A program made the translations under genes and the position numbers. Below are positions 12,601-19,863 of a stretch of DNA of 64,000 bases, one piece after another. The notes under the pieces were generated by a model. The model was not told the DNA's origin. It saw nothing but the letters and a program-made list of their open reading frames with translations, and ran no database searches. The stretch comes from Prorocentrum cordatum (taxonomy: Eukaryota > Sar > Dinophyceae > Prorocentrales > Prorocentraceae), in the NCBI GenBank assembly GCA_963575745.1, contig CAUYUJ010012113.1:134066-198065 (forward strand), in the 5' to 3' direction. Numbering within the stretch: position 1 is the first letter of the stretch; every line of letters begins with the position of its first letter.

Positions 12601-14312
12601 GTCGGGAGCCTCGGCCTTGATGCGCTTGGCCTTCTTCGTAAAAGTCTCGGTGGCCATCGAGATCCTCTTCTCGTTCTGCGAGCTCGAACCCTGCGACATG
12701 CTCATGTTGTAACGGGGCTCCCACACCATATCGCACTGGTACTCGGGCGAGAAGAAGCCGTGACTGTGGGTGATCAGTATCTCCACGTCCGCCTTCTTGC
12801 GCTTCCCACTCTTGACGTCATCCCACAAGTCGCGCACCTTCACGAAGCCACCATCAGCCTTGAACTCCATTGACGACTTCTTGACCATGAGCATCATGGC
12901 GGACGCTTGGAGCTTCTTCTTGAGGTCGTCGCCCATCAAGCCGTTGTTCTCTTGGAAGAAGGTCACCCTGTCAGCTTCGCCCATGTCGGTCAAGACGGTC
13001 TGGAGGCTCTCGTTGTTGCTGGTGATGCGCTCGACGCGCTTCTTGAAGGCCGCGCAAGGCTTGCACCTGAGCTGCTGGGAGATCTCAGTGATGGGGTTCT
13101 CGCCCCTGACGTTCGACCTCTGATCCCAAGGCTTCTTCTGGCGGCAAGTGCAGCACGTAAACTCCATCGGGGTCACGCACGTGGGCTGCTCTGGCAGTGT
13201 GGCAAGCGCCGTTGCCTCAACCAGAGTCGGCATGGAACCTGCGGACATCGCGGGACCTTGGAAGAACTGGTTGCGCCCGATTGAATCTTGAAGGGGCGGG
13301 GGGGTGCCCTGGCGACGCGGCGGACCGTCACACACCTGAGCTGAAATTGCAACAATGTAGACAACAAAAAAGGTGCAGCGGCCAGCCGTCACGCACCCCA
13401 ATCTATGTTTCAAACCATCGCACCCAAGGAAACTCGCTATTTCAGACCCACGTCCCCGAATGCATACAACGGCTGCGCGCGTGTACACGCGCACAAAAGC
13501 ACAGCTCGATCACGGTGCTTGTTGCCCCGCTATCCTACAACATGTACGGGTGGCGGGCACTCTCAGATGAAGTACGCCCTGCGAGCGTGCACGACCTCTC
13601 GCACTACTGCTTCGAGCGCAGGAATGTCATTGAAGCCCTGATCCTCCACGTCGCCTGCAGTCATCTCGAGAACCCTTCCAGAGACCACGAACGCTGGCTG
13701 CTCGGGGCTGATGGTCGTCGCGAAGCTCCTTGCACCTGCGGGCGGGCTTGGTCGGCAAGAGGACGGTGTGCTGGAGGCATCTGCGGGCAAGCTGTCGCCC
13801 TGAAGCCGTGGGGGGTCGCACTCCATGCTCCAGTCGTCGTGCGCAGGTATGTCGCGCACATTGCTGTCCAAGTACCGAGCTGTGGCAGCCTGCGTGGCCT
13901 GCTCAGCCGCCCTCCTGGACATGTCCGTCAAGCTGTCAGCGCTGATGCCGTTCTTCTGCAGGATGCCCCACGTCATCGAGACAGCTGCTGCCTCCATGCC
14001 CAACGGCCCCTGAAGAGGTGGGGCAAGCCTGCCGCCCCTTCAGCGGCCACTGCCCCCCGCCCACTCCGCGACGGCGTCGACGGGGTGGGGGTGGGCCTTG
14101 GCCGACGCAAGGGGCAGGTAAGCTTGGCCACCCCCAACCGTAATCTTCAGCGTCTTCACCTCGTTCCTCCGTGCTCGATGCTGGACCTCGCAACCCACGG
14201 CTCTCCGGATGAGGTCCTTGTCCGCAGACGTGACTTTGCCCTCGGCCTGGGGCACCTCGATGTAGAACTGCGTGGGATTCTTTTTATGTGTAGCAATTAT
14301 ATTACAAGCCAT
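6257..14312 (-). CDS. Gene A: multi-exon dinoflagellate-type hypothetical protein
   Basis: A chain of coding-quality exons, all on the minus strand and ordered from 14.3 to 6.26 kb, is read here as one gene; exons are listed separately. In order the product has a Met-rich amphipathic N-terminal part, a Cys-pair domain (CCTC with a later CKPC), a Lys/Glu-rich helical part, a helical core with a YLTxxxW motif and a xxPSExxx loop, an Ala/Pro-rich hinge, and a conserved C-terminal block. From memory of dinoflagellate gene sets, proteins with the YLTxxxW/PSE layout are a large lineage-specific family of unknown role. Introns start with GC or GT, end in AG, and several hold GGA tracts plus the shared hairpin. 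In-frame TGA codons at 14040 and 11988 may be decay, missed introns or errors. Joining all exons into one transcript is inference. Confidence 0.55.
6726..7340 (-). CDS. Gene A, Ala/Pro hinge exon
   Basis: A long frame starting around VDIPGLEFVGRTLQDQQ, passing through an Ala/Pro linker with repeated ALPAP/PAPPA motifs, then a helical segment (KFEGKMSLAELTASMQGAM) and a basic end KRRR. The donor AGG|GTGTCC is at 6726/6725. The basic cluster may be a nuclear localisation signal. Confidence 0.6.
7560..7695 (-). CDS. Gene A, Pro/Met exon
   Basis: An uninterrupted frame with DLPANPMDLPAEIFQIMYPG, followed by a Cys-Pro-Leu-Asp segment. The LPxNPxxLP spacing is protein-like, and the stretch is free of the repeats on both sides. 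Ends are approximate. Confidence 0.5.
7887..7925 (+). repeat. Hairpin repeat copy 3 (in gene A intron)
   Basis: GGGCTCCTAGT ... ACTAGAAGCCC with the CGGCGAGCCG core, after a TCC tract. It lies close to the 7941 exon end, thus near the 5' side of that intron on the gene strand. Confidence 0.9.
7941..8024 (-). CDS. Gene A, short exon
   Basis: Acceptor GGCCCAG|GAGGAC at about 8025, then codons for NEDDWALNFKQFLENCALPN and EYDQ, ending at the GGA tract of the next intron. The donor could be a GA dinucleotide. Content and position fit between the helical core exon and the next exon. Confidence 0.5.
8300..8925. other. Gene A intron: A-rich, GAT and TATA-like repeats
   Basis: An A-rich run (8320-8420), GGA and GAT triplet tracts (8470-8560, 8630-8665) and CATATATGTATATA-type sequence around 8840-8870, repeated near 8980-9005. 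Open frames here are Lys/Glu or Asp runs. No coding support. Confidence 0.55.
9040..9375 (-). CDS. Gene A, helical core exon (YLTxxxW/PSE)
   Basis: A frame with clear protein character: FTIQNYLTKDQWVKLVS, then a helical segment ending NAGLVYLSEPSYVHLVAV. As I remember them, this pattern (YLT-x3-W, then Gly-Leu-x-x-x-Ser-Glu-Pro) typifies a lineage-specific dinoflagellate protein family without assigned function. The acceptor is probably CACCAG near 9350. The 3' limit near 9040 is uncertain. Confidence 0.6.
9582..9621 (+). repeat. Hairpin repeat copy 4 (in gene A intron)
   Basis: GGGCTCCTAGTCGCGGCGAGCCG followed by an imperfect right arm ACTAGAAGACCC. It begins 31 nt inside the intron that starts at 9652 on the gene strand. 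A further palindrome GGGGCTC...GAGCCCC at 9430-9449 lies near the other end of the same intron. Confidence 0.85.
9653..9756 (-). CDS. Gene A, 104-bp exon
   Basis: Acceptor GTTGCCAG|GGTCCTGG and donor ATGGGG|GCGAGG flank a frame coding AFTRAQRQELANKIGAA and neighbours. It is amphipathic and helical. The donor GCGAGG copies that of the 12450 intron (GCGAGA), and hairpin copy 4 again lies just inside the intron. Confidence 0.6.
9901..9961 (-). CDS. Gene A, 61-bp microexon
   Basis: Acceptor CTGCCAG|GTTCGACGCC and donor ACG|GCGTGTCTG delimit a 61-bp exon coding RFDAVMTELDYVVGM and a few more residues. A GC donor matches the other introns of this gene. Confidence 0.55.
9985..10610. repeat. GTT/GCT triplet microsatellite block
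   Basis: Dense GTT, GCT and GGT triplets over about 600 bp, broken at 10165-10290 by non-repetitive sequence. The poly-Leu and poly-Val frames are artefacts. It sits in the intron between the 10690 and 9961 exons. Confidence 0.9.
10690..10902 (-). CDS. Gene A, small helical exon
   Basis: An exon-like frame with a possible acceptor ACATTCAG near 10868, followed by GQALRVRPALAAFVNIFDG. It runs to a Pro-rich end (PPRFPPPPPG) before a TAA at 10681. The composition is helical and it fits the order of the chain. Start and end are uncertain. Confidence 0.5.
10930..11190. repeat. C/T-rich low-complexity tract
   Basis: TCC triplets grade into C homopolymers, followed at 11185-11300 by two copies of a module containing GGGCCCAGAACTCCCGAC and TTGGGCCCCTCGACCC. 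Intronic relative to gene A. Confidence 0.85.
11366..11490. repeat. Palindromic GAGGGAC array
   Basis: Direct GAGGGACG units with 4-nt spacers on the left face their own reverse complements on the right around a CGCG centre near 11411. GGGACGGCTGAGGGACG faces CGTCCCTCAGCCGTCCC. The right side continues with four GTCCCTCATCG units. It could form a long hairpin. Confidence 0.85.
11654..11694 (-). repeat. Hairpin repeat copy 5, opposite orientation
   Basis: GGAGCCCCTAGTGCTGACGGCTCGCCGCAACTAGGGTACCC has the family core with partly decayed arms. It is the only clearly inverted copy in the set and lies between gene A exons. Confidence 0.8.
11784..11987 (-). CDS. Gene A, possible continuation after TGA
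   Basis: An open frame of about 67 codons in phase with the previous exon. It starts with GAGEFFGPDGTPLVTWVYD, which has protein-like composition, unlike the GC-driven frames around it. The later part is Arg/Cys-rich and may already be intron. Confidence 0.35.
11988..12224 (-). CDS. Gene A, coiled-coil-like exon
   Basis: After the acceptor at 12225 the frame encodes a Lys/Glu/Ala/Gln-rich stretch of about 75 residues with heptad-like Leu/Val spacing (DELLTAGV, KAKQLLTEST), so a short coiled coil is plausible. A TGA stands at 11988-11990. The same frame stays open afterwards to 11784 and begins with a natural-looking GEFFGPDGTP segment, so the TGA may not be the true end. Confidence 0.6.
   Translation of the reverse strand, partial: AEGLVAKKALDKADAASKELDQTKQRVDELLTAGVGEKTEVAQCLTKAKQLLTESTKLHAKIMSDLEELQPDEQGDES
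12225..12450 (-). other. Gene A intron with hairpin, GC-AG type
   Basis: The donor GCGAGAGGAGG follows KAEE codons and the acceptor CACCGCAG precedes AEGLVAKK codons. Joining restores one continuous helical frame. Inside lie GGA tracts and hairpin copy 6, beginning 37 nt from the donor. This is the best-defined intron in the window. Confidence 0.75.
12375..12413 (+). repeat. Hairpin repeat copy 6 (in gene A intron)
   Basis: GGGCTCCTAGT ... ACTAGGAGCCC arms are perfect. The core has CGGCGAACCG, one change from the family. It is wholly inside the intron 12450-12225. Confidence 0.9.
12451..13345 (-). CDS. Gene A, Cys-pair domain exon
   Basis: This is the longest clean exon. A likely acceptor TTTCAG lies near 13345, and the donor reads GAG|GCGAGA at 12451/12450. 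The protein has CCTCRQKKPW followed about 30 residues later by LRCKPCAAFKKR. That is a CxxC...CxxC arrangement that could bind one zinc ion, though I do not recognise a named family. A Lys-rich middle and a Met/Ser-rich stretch (MSMSQGSSSQNEK) follow, then a basic tail (KKAKRIKAEA) that resembles a nuclear localisation signal. Confidence 0.7.
13565..14312 (-). CDS. Gene A, 5' exon block
   Basis: An open frame from 14312 with one TGA at 14040-14042 continues in the same frame to about 13565. The first part is hydrophilic (RRAVGCEVQHR region). The part after the TGA is rich in Ala, Met and Gln and looks helical. The likely donor is a GC dinucleotide near 13580, inside a HARR|AYF context. The TGA may mark an unrecognised short intron, decay or an error. 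Confidence 0.5.
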
Positions 14313-14629
14313 CTTGATACAAACGGCTATGCAGCCGCGGCGTGCCGTCTGAGCTGCAGGAAAGAGGAGATGGGGGAGAAGGGGATGGCAAGAAAAGGGG
14401 GAGGGGCCGTTGTTGTCGTTATCGCAGCCGCCCTCGTCGTGATTGTTGTCGCCGTTGCCGTCGTCATTGTCGCTAGCCGTTGTGTTCGTCGTTCGTCGTC
14501 TTCGTCGAGATCAATGTCGTCTGTCGTCGGCGTCGTAGTCTCCGTCGTTGGTCGTCGTGGCAGCCGTGGTCGTCGTCACCCTTGCGTTTTATCTAGCGAC
14601 GGTTTGCCGCGCCTACCTCGTGTCCCCCC

Positions 14630-14860
14630 CTCCTCCTCTTCCTCCTCCTCCTCCTCCTCCTCCGCCTCCTCCTCCTCCTCCTCCTCCTCCTCCTCCTCCT
14701 CCTCCTCCTCCTCCTCCTCCTCCTCCTCCTCCCTCCGCCCTCCTCCCTCCTCCCTCCTCCTCCCTCACCCCTCATCCCTCATCCCTCATCCCTCATCCCT
14801 CCCCCCTCCTCCCTCCTCCTCCTCCTCCTCCGTTTCCTGCTCCCCCTCCTCTTCCTCCAT
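14630..14860. repeat. (TCC)n tract between genes A and B
   Basis: About 150 bp of near-perfect TCC triplets, then CTCATCC repeats. A degenerate copy of the hairpin core lies just before it at about 14590-14615 (CTAGCGACGGTTTGCCGCG). Confidence 0.9.
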
Positions 14861-14910
14861 CTCCTAACCCCACTGGTTTGTCTCAGCCAACGCTGGGGGG
14901 CAAGGGTCAT

Positions 14911-15240
14911 TCACTGCACCCCGAAGCCAGCAAGCCTGGGCACAAACGGTTGAACGCCATCGTCGTGTTGAAACCAATGGAGCGTCTGAACTACGCAAGA
15001 AGCAAGGGAAACTGACAACTTGGCGTCTGTCAACATACGATCGGGGTTCCCTGCAGAACGGTGGTATTTCATATAGATTACAACGCAAGGCCGATCACGG
15101 CTACCCATCTGCAAACACGAACATAACATAACGATGCGACCAACTACGTGCCCATGTCTCTTCCGAAGCCGCGCGGCGCCGAAGGCGCAAGCAGGCGTGA
15201 GGAACCAGGACGGCGCTCCCGCCTGAGACTTCGTCACAAT
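14911..15240 (-). CDS. Gene B exon 3
   Basis: A frame ending at a stop at 14911, with GRIVMLCSCLQ, a Trp-containing turn and VQPFVPRLAGFG near the end. The composition is protein-like, and the exon is separated from exon 2 by a GGA-tract intron. Its assignment to gene B rests on strand, spacing and a similar ending in the family as I remember it. Confidence 0.45.
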   Translation of the reverse strand: MVTKSQAGAPSWFLTPACAFGAARLRKRHGHVVGRIVMLCSCLQMGSRDRPCVVIYMKYHRSAGNPDRMLTDAKLSVSLASCVVQTLHWFQHDDGVQPFVPRLAGFGVQ

Positions 15241-17718
15241 TGCGGGCATCCCAAGGAAACGCAACATCTCCACCACGCCCTACCCTCTCTCCACTTTCCC
15301 GCAAAACGCGTTCCTCCCCCTCCTCGCCCCCCGCGTCCTCCCCCCCCCGCCCTTGCCCATTCCAGCCCTGTAGGATGAGGAGGAGGAAGAGGAGGAGGAG
15401 GAGGAGGAGGAAGAGGACGGGGAGAAGGAGGAGGAGGAGGAGGAGGGGGAGAAGGAGGACGACGAGGGGGAGGAGGAGGAGGAGGAGGAGGAGGAGGAGG
15501 AGGAGGAGCCTCTTCTTGCTGGCGGCGAGCGCGGAAGCGCGATGATGAGTACGAAATCATCTTTGGCAAGCGTTCCCACGACGGCGTGCATCCGTGTCGA
15601 ATAGTGCACGTCGTGAATCGACCCATCTGACACAGTGCGTACAACCGCTTGTATGACATCGTTTTCAGAACAAGGCTTCGGGTTGCACAGGCGCTCGGGA
15701 ACACACTCGAAGTCGTCTGGCGCGAACATGTCCAGAACGCTCCGCATCAGAACGTGATCCTCCCAATGACGGCCACGGCCGTAATCTGCAACGCACTTGG
15801 CCACGCGGTGTCGCCGCTCCATGGCGAAGCACGAGAGGTTCGCCTGCCACTTCTCCATGGCAGGACCGATGTGCATGTTGTAGTGCCCTTTGGGCTTGAC
15901 CATGTCCGCCCCGTAGGCGGCGATGAACGCGCGGTGGTGCCGATCAACGAGAGTTGTAAGGTTGCCAGACATCTCCACTGCGTACGGCGAGCACAACAAA
16001 TCTATGATATCACACATGAGCAGGAACGACTCGACTTGTAGTGGCACTTTGCCCGTAGGCACAACAACGCAGACCGTGAACGCCAACAAAGGTGCGATGG
16101 CAGACAGCGTCGTAGAAGCGAACCCGCGGACGTGGCCGTTGACTCTGTCCACCACGTGCTGCTCGAAAAAACCGCCGCGGCGCCTTGGCCTTACCAGCGG
16201 GGTACTGCAAATGGCTTGCATACAAATCGATTCTGGCCTTGTCCCACCCCTCGTCAACAAGTGCGTGCACATACATGTTCATCTCGTACTGGCACGAACC
16301 ACCACTTGCTAATTGGTTGTGCATCCAGTCAAAGAAAGTACCAGAGACGGGCTTCACATGCTGGCGAAGCGGGATGTCGTAGACCAAACCTTCACTGTCG
16401 TATGTGATGCCGTACGCCTTCTCCAGGCGCTTGAACTGAGCAACGCTTGCCACTGGTTTTTGTACTTTGAGATCATCTGCCATCTCCCAATACTCGTCGT
16501 CTGACTGGGCCAGAAAATCACCTGACACGCCCACCTGAAAGTTGACCAAACCGTCGCCTGCCACAAGCCTGGACGGGGGGATGGACGTTGCATTTCGGCA
16601 GCAATGGCACGGGCGAAGTCCACCTGACCCCTTGAAGCCCCAAGTGTACTTGTGTGCCCGTTCATCTTGGATGAACGGGCCCATTTGCAATCTAATTGAG
16701 AAGGCCCCTGCTGGACCAGTCACTAACACAGCACCGCGGCTCATGTTCCCAAAAAACACATGGCACGTCTGTTGAATTATTGTTGACAAACCACTAAGTA
16801 CGTTTGATTGTTCCGCCACCCTCATCATTCCAAACACCATCCAGCCGTGAGTTCTCGTGCGCCACCAGTGGGGCATCTCCAGCAATGACCAATACACGCA
16901 CTGCAAGCTGCGAGACGTGTCTGTCTCAGGCCTGAGAGCGCTGCCAGGCGTGGTCTCGTCGCTGTACAGCGCAACCGTGAGCGGCCTCGCCCCGCGGGCG
17001 GTCGCCTCATAGATCATGGCAGCGAACGGGGGCGATCGTCTACACCTGGGCTGATGCGTCAGAATCCCCCCCTCGCCCCCCCAATTCCGTTCCCCCCCTT
17101 CGCCTCCGAGGAGGAGGAAGGGGGGGGGGGGGGGGGGGGGGGGGGGGGAGGAGGAGGCGGAGGAGGAGGGAGGAGGAGGAGGAGGAGGAGGAGGGAGGAG
17201 AGGGGGGAAGGGGGAAGGAGGAGGGAGGATGGAGGAGGAGGAGAAGAAGGAGAAGGAGGAGGAAGGCCTTCCCCCCCGATCAAGGGGGTAGAACGGATTT
17301 GGGCCCAAACTTGCCGTTCGAATAGCAGGGCAAACGGGTTCACCACGAGCCACTGCATATCAGGGGCCCCGTCTTTGCAACGAAGTGGGATTCTGTGCAT
17401 CAGCGGGCCTGCTGGTGTAAGAACGTTCACGTGATCATGTAGTTGTCGCTGAGCTGTTGACAGGCTGCGGCCAATATCTGATGCTTCGGCAATATCGTAA
17501 TGTTCTCTGAAGTCTTGGTCCAAGCGTTGAATCTGCCGTAAAGAAAGGTTAGTGTGCCGCTGTGCTATACATATTTCTACTCGTGGTCGCTTCGACATCA
17601 AAACCTTGGCCCAAAAAAATGTCAGCGGCGAGCCGTCTGACAGCTGCGGAAAAGAGAATGAGGAGGTGGAGGAGTAAGATGAGGCACACCTTGCAAATTG
17701 ACAGCCTGGGTTAATCAC
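14911..17718 (-). CDS. Gene B: transposase-like hypothetical protein, three exons
   Basis: Three coding blocks on the minus strand (exons below) give one protein of about 750 residues. Landmarks in order: a polar N-terminal part; VALYSDETTPG; KGSGGLRPCHCC (a Cys cluster); TFFDWMHNQLASGG; then GHYNMHIGPAMEKW and CFAMERRHRVAK. The order of an acidic motif after a beta strand, a Gly-Cys-Cys cluster, DWMH and a His/Glu-rich C-terminal helix resembles TNP2-type (CACTA) transposases in layout, and such ORFs are repeated in dinoflagellate genomes as I recall them. The assignment is inference. A one-base T6 (plus strand A6) expansion at 16166-16171 breaks the frame, so this copy is a pseudogene or carries a read error. 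Confidence 0.6.
15370..15510. repeat. (GGA)n tract, gene B intron
   Basis: About 140 bp of GGA/GAG triplets on the plus strand. Unlike gene A's introns, the gene strand here carries the pyrimidine version. Confidence 0.9.
15535..17035 (-). pseudogene. Gene B exon 2, frameshifted at T6
   Basis: A long exon after acceptor CAGCCCAG at about 17048. It carries YSDETTPG, the KGSGGLRPCHCC cluster and FFDWMH. At 16166-16171 six T on the gene strand shift the frame; with five T the protein would read on smoothly into FEQHVVDRVNGHVRGFAST and then the GHYNMHIGPAMEKW/ERRHRVAK block. A perfect 11-bp stem with a 3-nt loop (GCCCGTTCATC) lies in the coding sequence at 16656-16680. The exon ends at a GGA tract near 15530. 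Confidence 0.65.
17060..17285. repeat. G-run and GGA tract, gene B intron
   Basis: A homopolymeric G run near 17118-17150 is followed by GGA triplets. It separates exons 1 and 2 of gene B. Confidence 0.85.
17293..17640 (-). CDS. Gene B exon 1
   Basis: The frame starts after a possible acceptor TTCCGCAG near 17650, or at a Met further upstream (17718). It contains KRPRVEICIAQRHTN, a helical region and HDHVNVLTPAGPL, and runs into a G-rich intron at about 17290. The first codons overlap a CGGCGAGCCG core like that of the hairpin family. Confidence 0.55.
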
Positions 17719-18030
17719 AAGTTAATGTGAAGTTAATGTCAAGTTAACCTCAAGTTAATCTCAAGCTAATCGAATAGGAATCGTTTGCAATCGTTTGTGC
17801 TAATCTTTATAATGCTATTGCGGTTGGCATTGCATTCGATTAGGACGAAATAGAGCGTGACAGATTAGGAATCATTGTAGGGATTGCAATCCTTGCAATG
17901 TGATTGTTAATTGACCGAGGCTCCTAAATAGATTGCAAGGATTAACTACGATTGTAAATGATTGCTATGGATTGCAATCAATTGCAATGCGCATTGCAAT
18001 TGATTGCAAACGGAATGGAATCCCGACAAC
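17705..18030. other. AT-rich island 2
   Basis: It starts with five spaced AAGTTAAT-type units and ends with repeated GATTGCAATC and ATTGCAAT palindromes. These are the same words as in the island at 5.0-5.2 kb, in the opposite order. It lies directly upstream of gene B, where a promoter or unidirectional-array boundary could be. Confidence 0.75.
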
Positions 18031-19505
18031 CGCAAGACCCATCAAGTAGGACCACCCTGGGGCGACGCGGGCGCCCTGAGCTGGCGGCGGCGGCAGCGTC
18101 GGGCACGCCGGCGCCCGTTGGCGCAGCGCGCGCAAGGGCGGCCTGCGCGGCGGCTCGGCGGGCGTCGGCCTGGCTAGCGCCCTTGGCACCCCAGCGGTGC
18201 CATGGGCAACCGGCGCCATCGATGTCAGCTGGAGTGCCGGGCGCAGGCGCCCAGGACCTTCCCGGGCTGCCGAGGCCAGTGGGAAACAGGTCAGAACTCC
18301 GTCCCCGTCGCCGTCGTCGTAGTCTCAGTCGTCGCGGAGACGCCCGTCGACGATCACCAGGTTAGACAAGACCGCCCAGCCTGGGCACTGGACGCACGGG
18401 GCCCCCGCGGTGGACGCACGCACCTCCAGCCACTGTCCAAAAGTTGCCGCCCTGGCGCCATGCCAGCTGGTCGGGGGGTCCACGATCTACTTGCTGCGTC
18501 GGGCGGCGGCGGTACACGCCAGACAGACAGTCAACCTTCTCCCACGCGCCTTTCTGGCAGGTCTCGCAATGCTAGCCATGGAAACGGTCTAGCTCGATTT
18601 AGCGAATGAAGGCGGCTCGGCGGCGTTGGAACCCGGGTTTGCCGCCAGCGCCCCGCGCGGCCCCCCGCGGGTCACGCGGTTGGCAGGCCAGCCAGCGAAA
18701 CCTGAGCCCTTAGCTTCCCTTGACAATGGCCGGATCGGCGCCCAGTCAGGTCAACCAGACGGCGCCTGATGGTCGCGTGCGCTCGCTAAGGGCCAGCGCG
18801 CCGAGGCACGCAGGGAGCTGCGTCCCATTGAGGAAAGGTCTGCCGCCCTGAGTCTCCCATTTGTCGCTCTTGCTTCGAGCGCCTCCGCCACAACAGAGGC
18901 AGTTGCGGGATCGGGGAGGCGCCGTTAGCTTGGCCGTGCCAGACCGCTCAGGCTCGGACGGCCGCGCCGCCGATCTGCCGATCGACCCAGAAGGCCCCGA
19001 CCGTGGCCAGTCAGTCACTGGCGACGTTGAACTGCACGTTAAGCCGCCTGACGGCTTGCCAGGTGAGCGCCCATCCTCGTTCAACGAGGGGCCGCGGGCC
19101 CAGGTCCATCTGCGCGGCCAAAGAGAGACGCCAATAGTGCCCCGCGCCCGCGCCCTATCGGACGGCGGACAAACTATCGCCCACAACGCGGTCCCCATCA
19201 TGCCCGATTACGCGGTGGCCCTGCCCTGCGTCCGGTCGCCTTTGCAAGCTGAGCATTGCCCGAACCAGGGATGGCAATTGCGCGTGGTGCTCGCCGCGCG
19301 GGGGGGCGCTTTTTGGGCCGCGCCGCCCGCGGTGGCCCCCGCGCCGGCGACCTAGGGCGCGGACCTCGATAGACCGTGCCCCCCTGTTGAAAGTCACTGC
19401 CATGGGCCAGTAGGCGCGGTCCTGATCCGGAAATTATTCTACCTGCCTCCTGGTGCGACAGAATGGTTCGCCCCATCTGGCGTGTTACGCTTCCCCTGCC
19501 AGAGA
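18030..19505. other. GC-rich region, nothing supported
   Basis: Frames on both strands are Arg/Ala/Gly/Pro-rich without domains. No repeat array recognised. Confidence 0.4.
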
Positions 19506-19509
19506 CCCC

Positions 19510-19800
19510 TCCCGTGTTTTCCGCCCCTCGGAAGCTACCCCCCCCTGCGCGTTCCAGAAGCTACGCGCCCCCCCCCTTCCCCCACCTGACCCCGCCCCCC
19601 CCTGAATCTCCCCTGCTGGAAGCCCCACCCCAAGTTTTGTCCCCCCCCTCGGAAGCTCCCACCCCTCCCTTTCCTCTTGCCCTCTGGAAACTACCCCCCC
19701 CCCGCTCCCTTTCTCAAAAGGGGGGCTTCCCTTGCCGGAAACTCCCCCCCTCCCTCCATATTTCTGCTCCCCGGATACGAAGCCCCCCCCCTCCCCACCA
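19510..19800. repeat. C-run modules (GGAAGCTACCCCCC family), block 1
   Basis: Repeated modules in which GGAAGCTACC or GGAAACTCC is followed by a run of C. The same module occurs in reverse orientation at 24.51-24.86 kb (GGGGGTAGCTTTC...). Confidence 0.7.
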
Positions 19801-19863
19801 ACAGGCGCCGAATACAAAAAAAACTGCGAAACCCATCGCTGCCCCAGAAACAAAAAAATTCGC

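Noticed and set aside
13197-14867. 556-residue plus-strand ORF
   Set aside because: It is antisense to gene A exons over much of its length and ends in poly-Ser from a TCC tract. The minus strand carries the protein-like signal.
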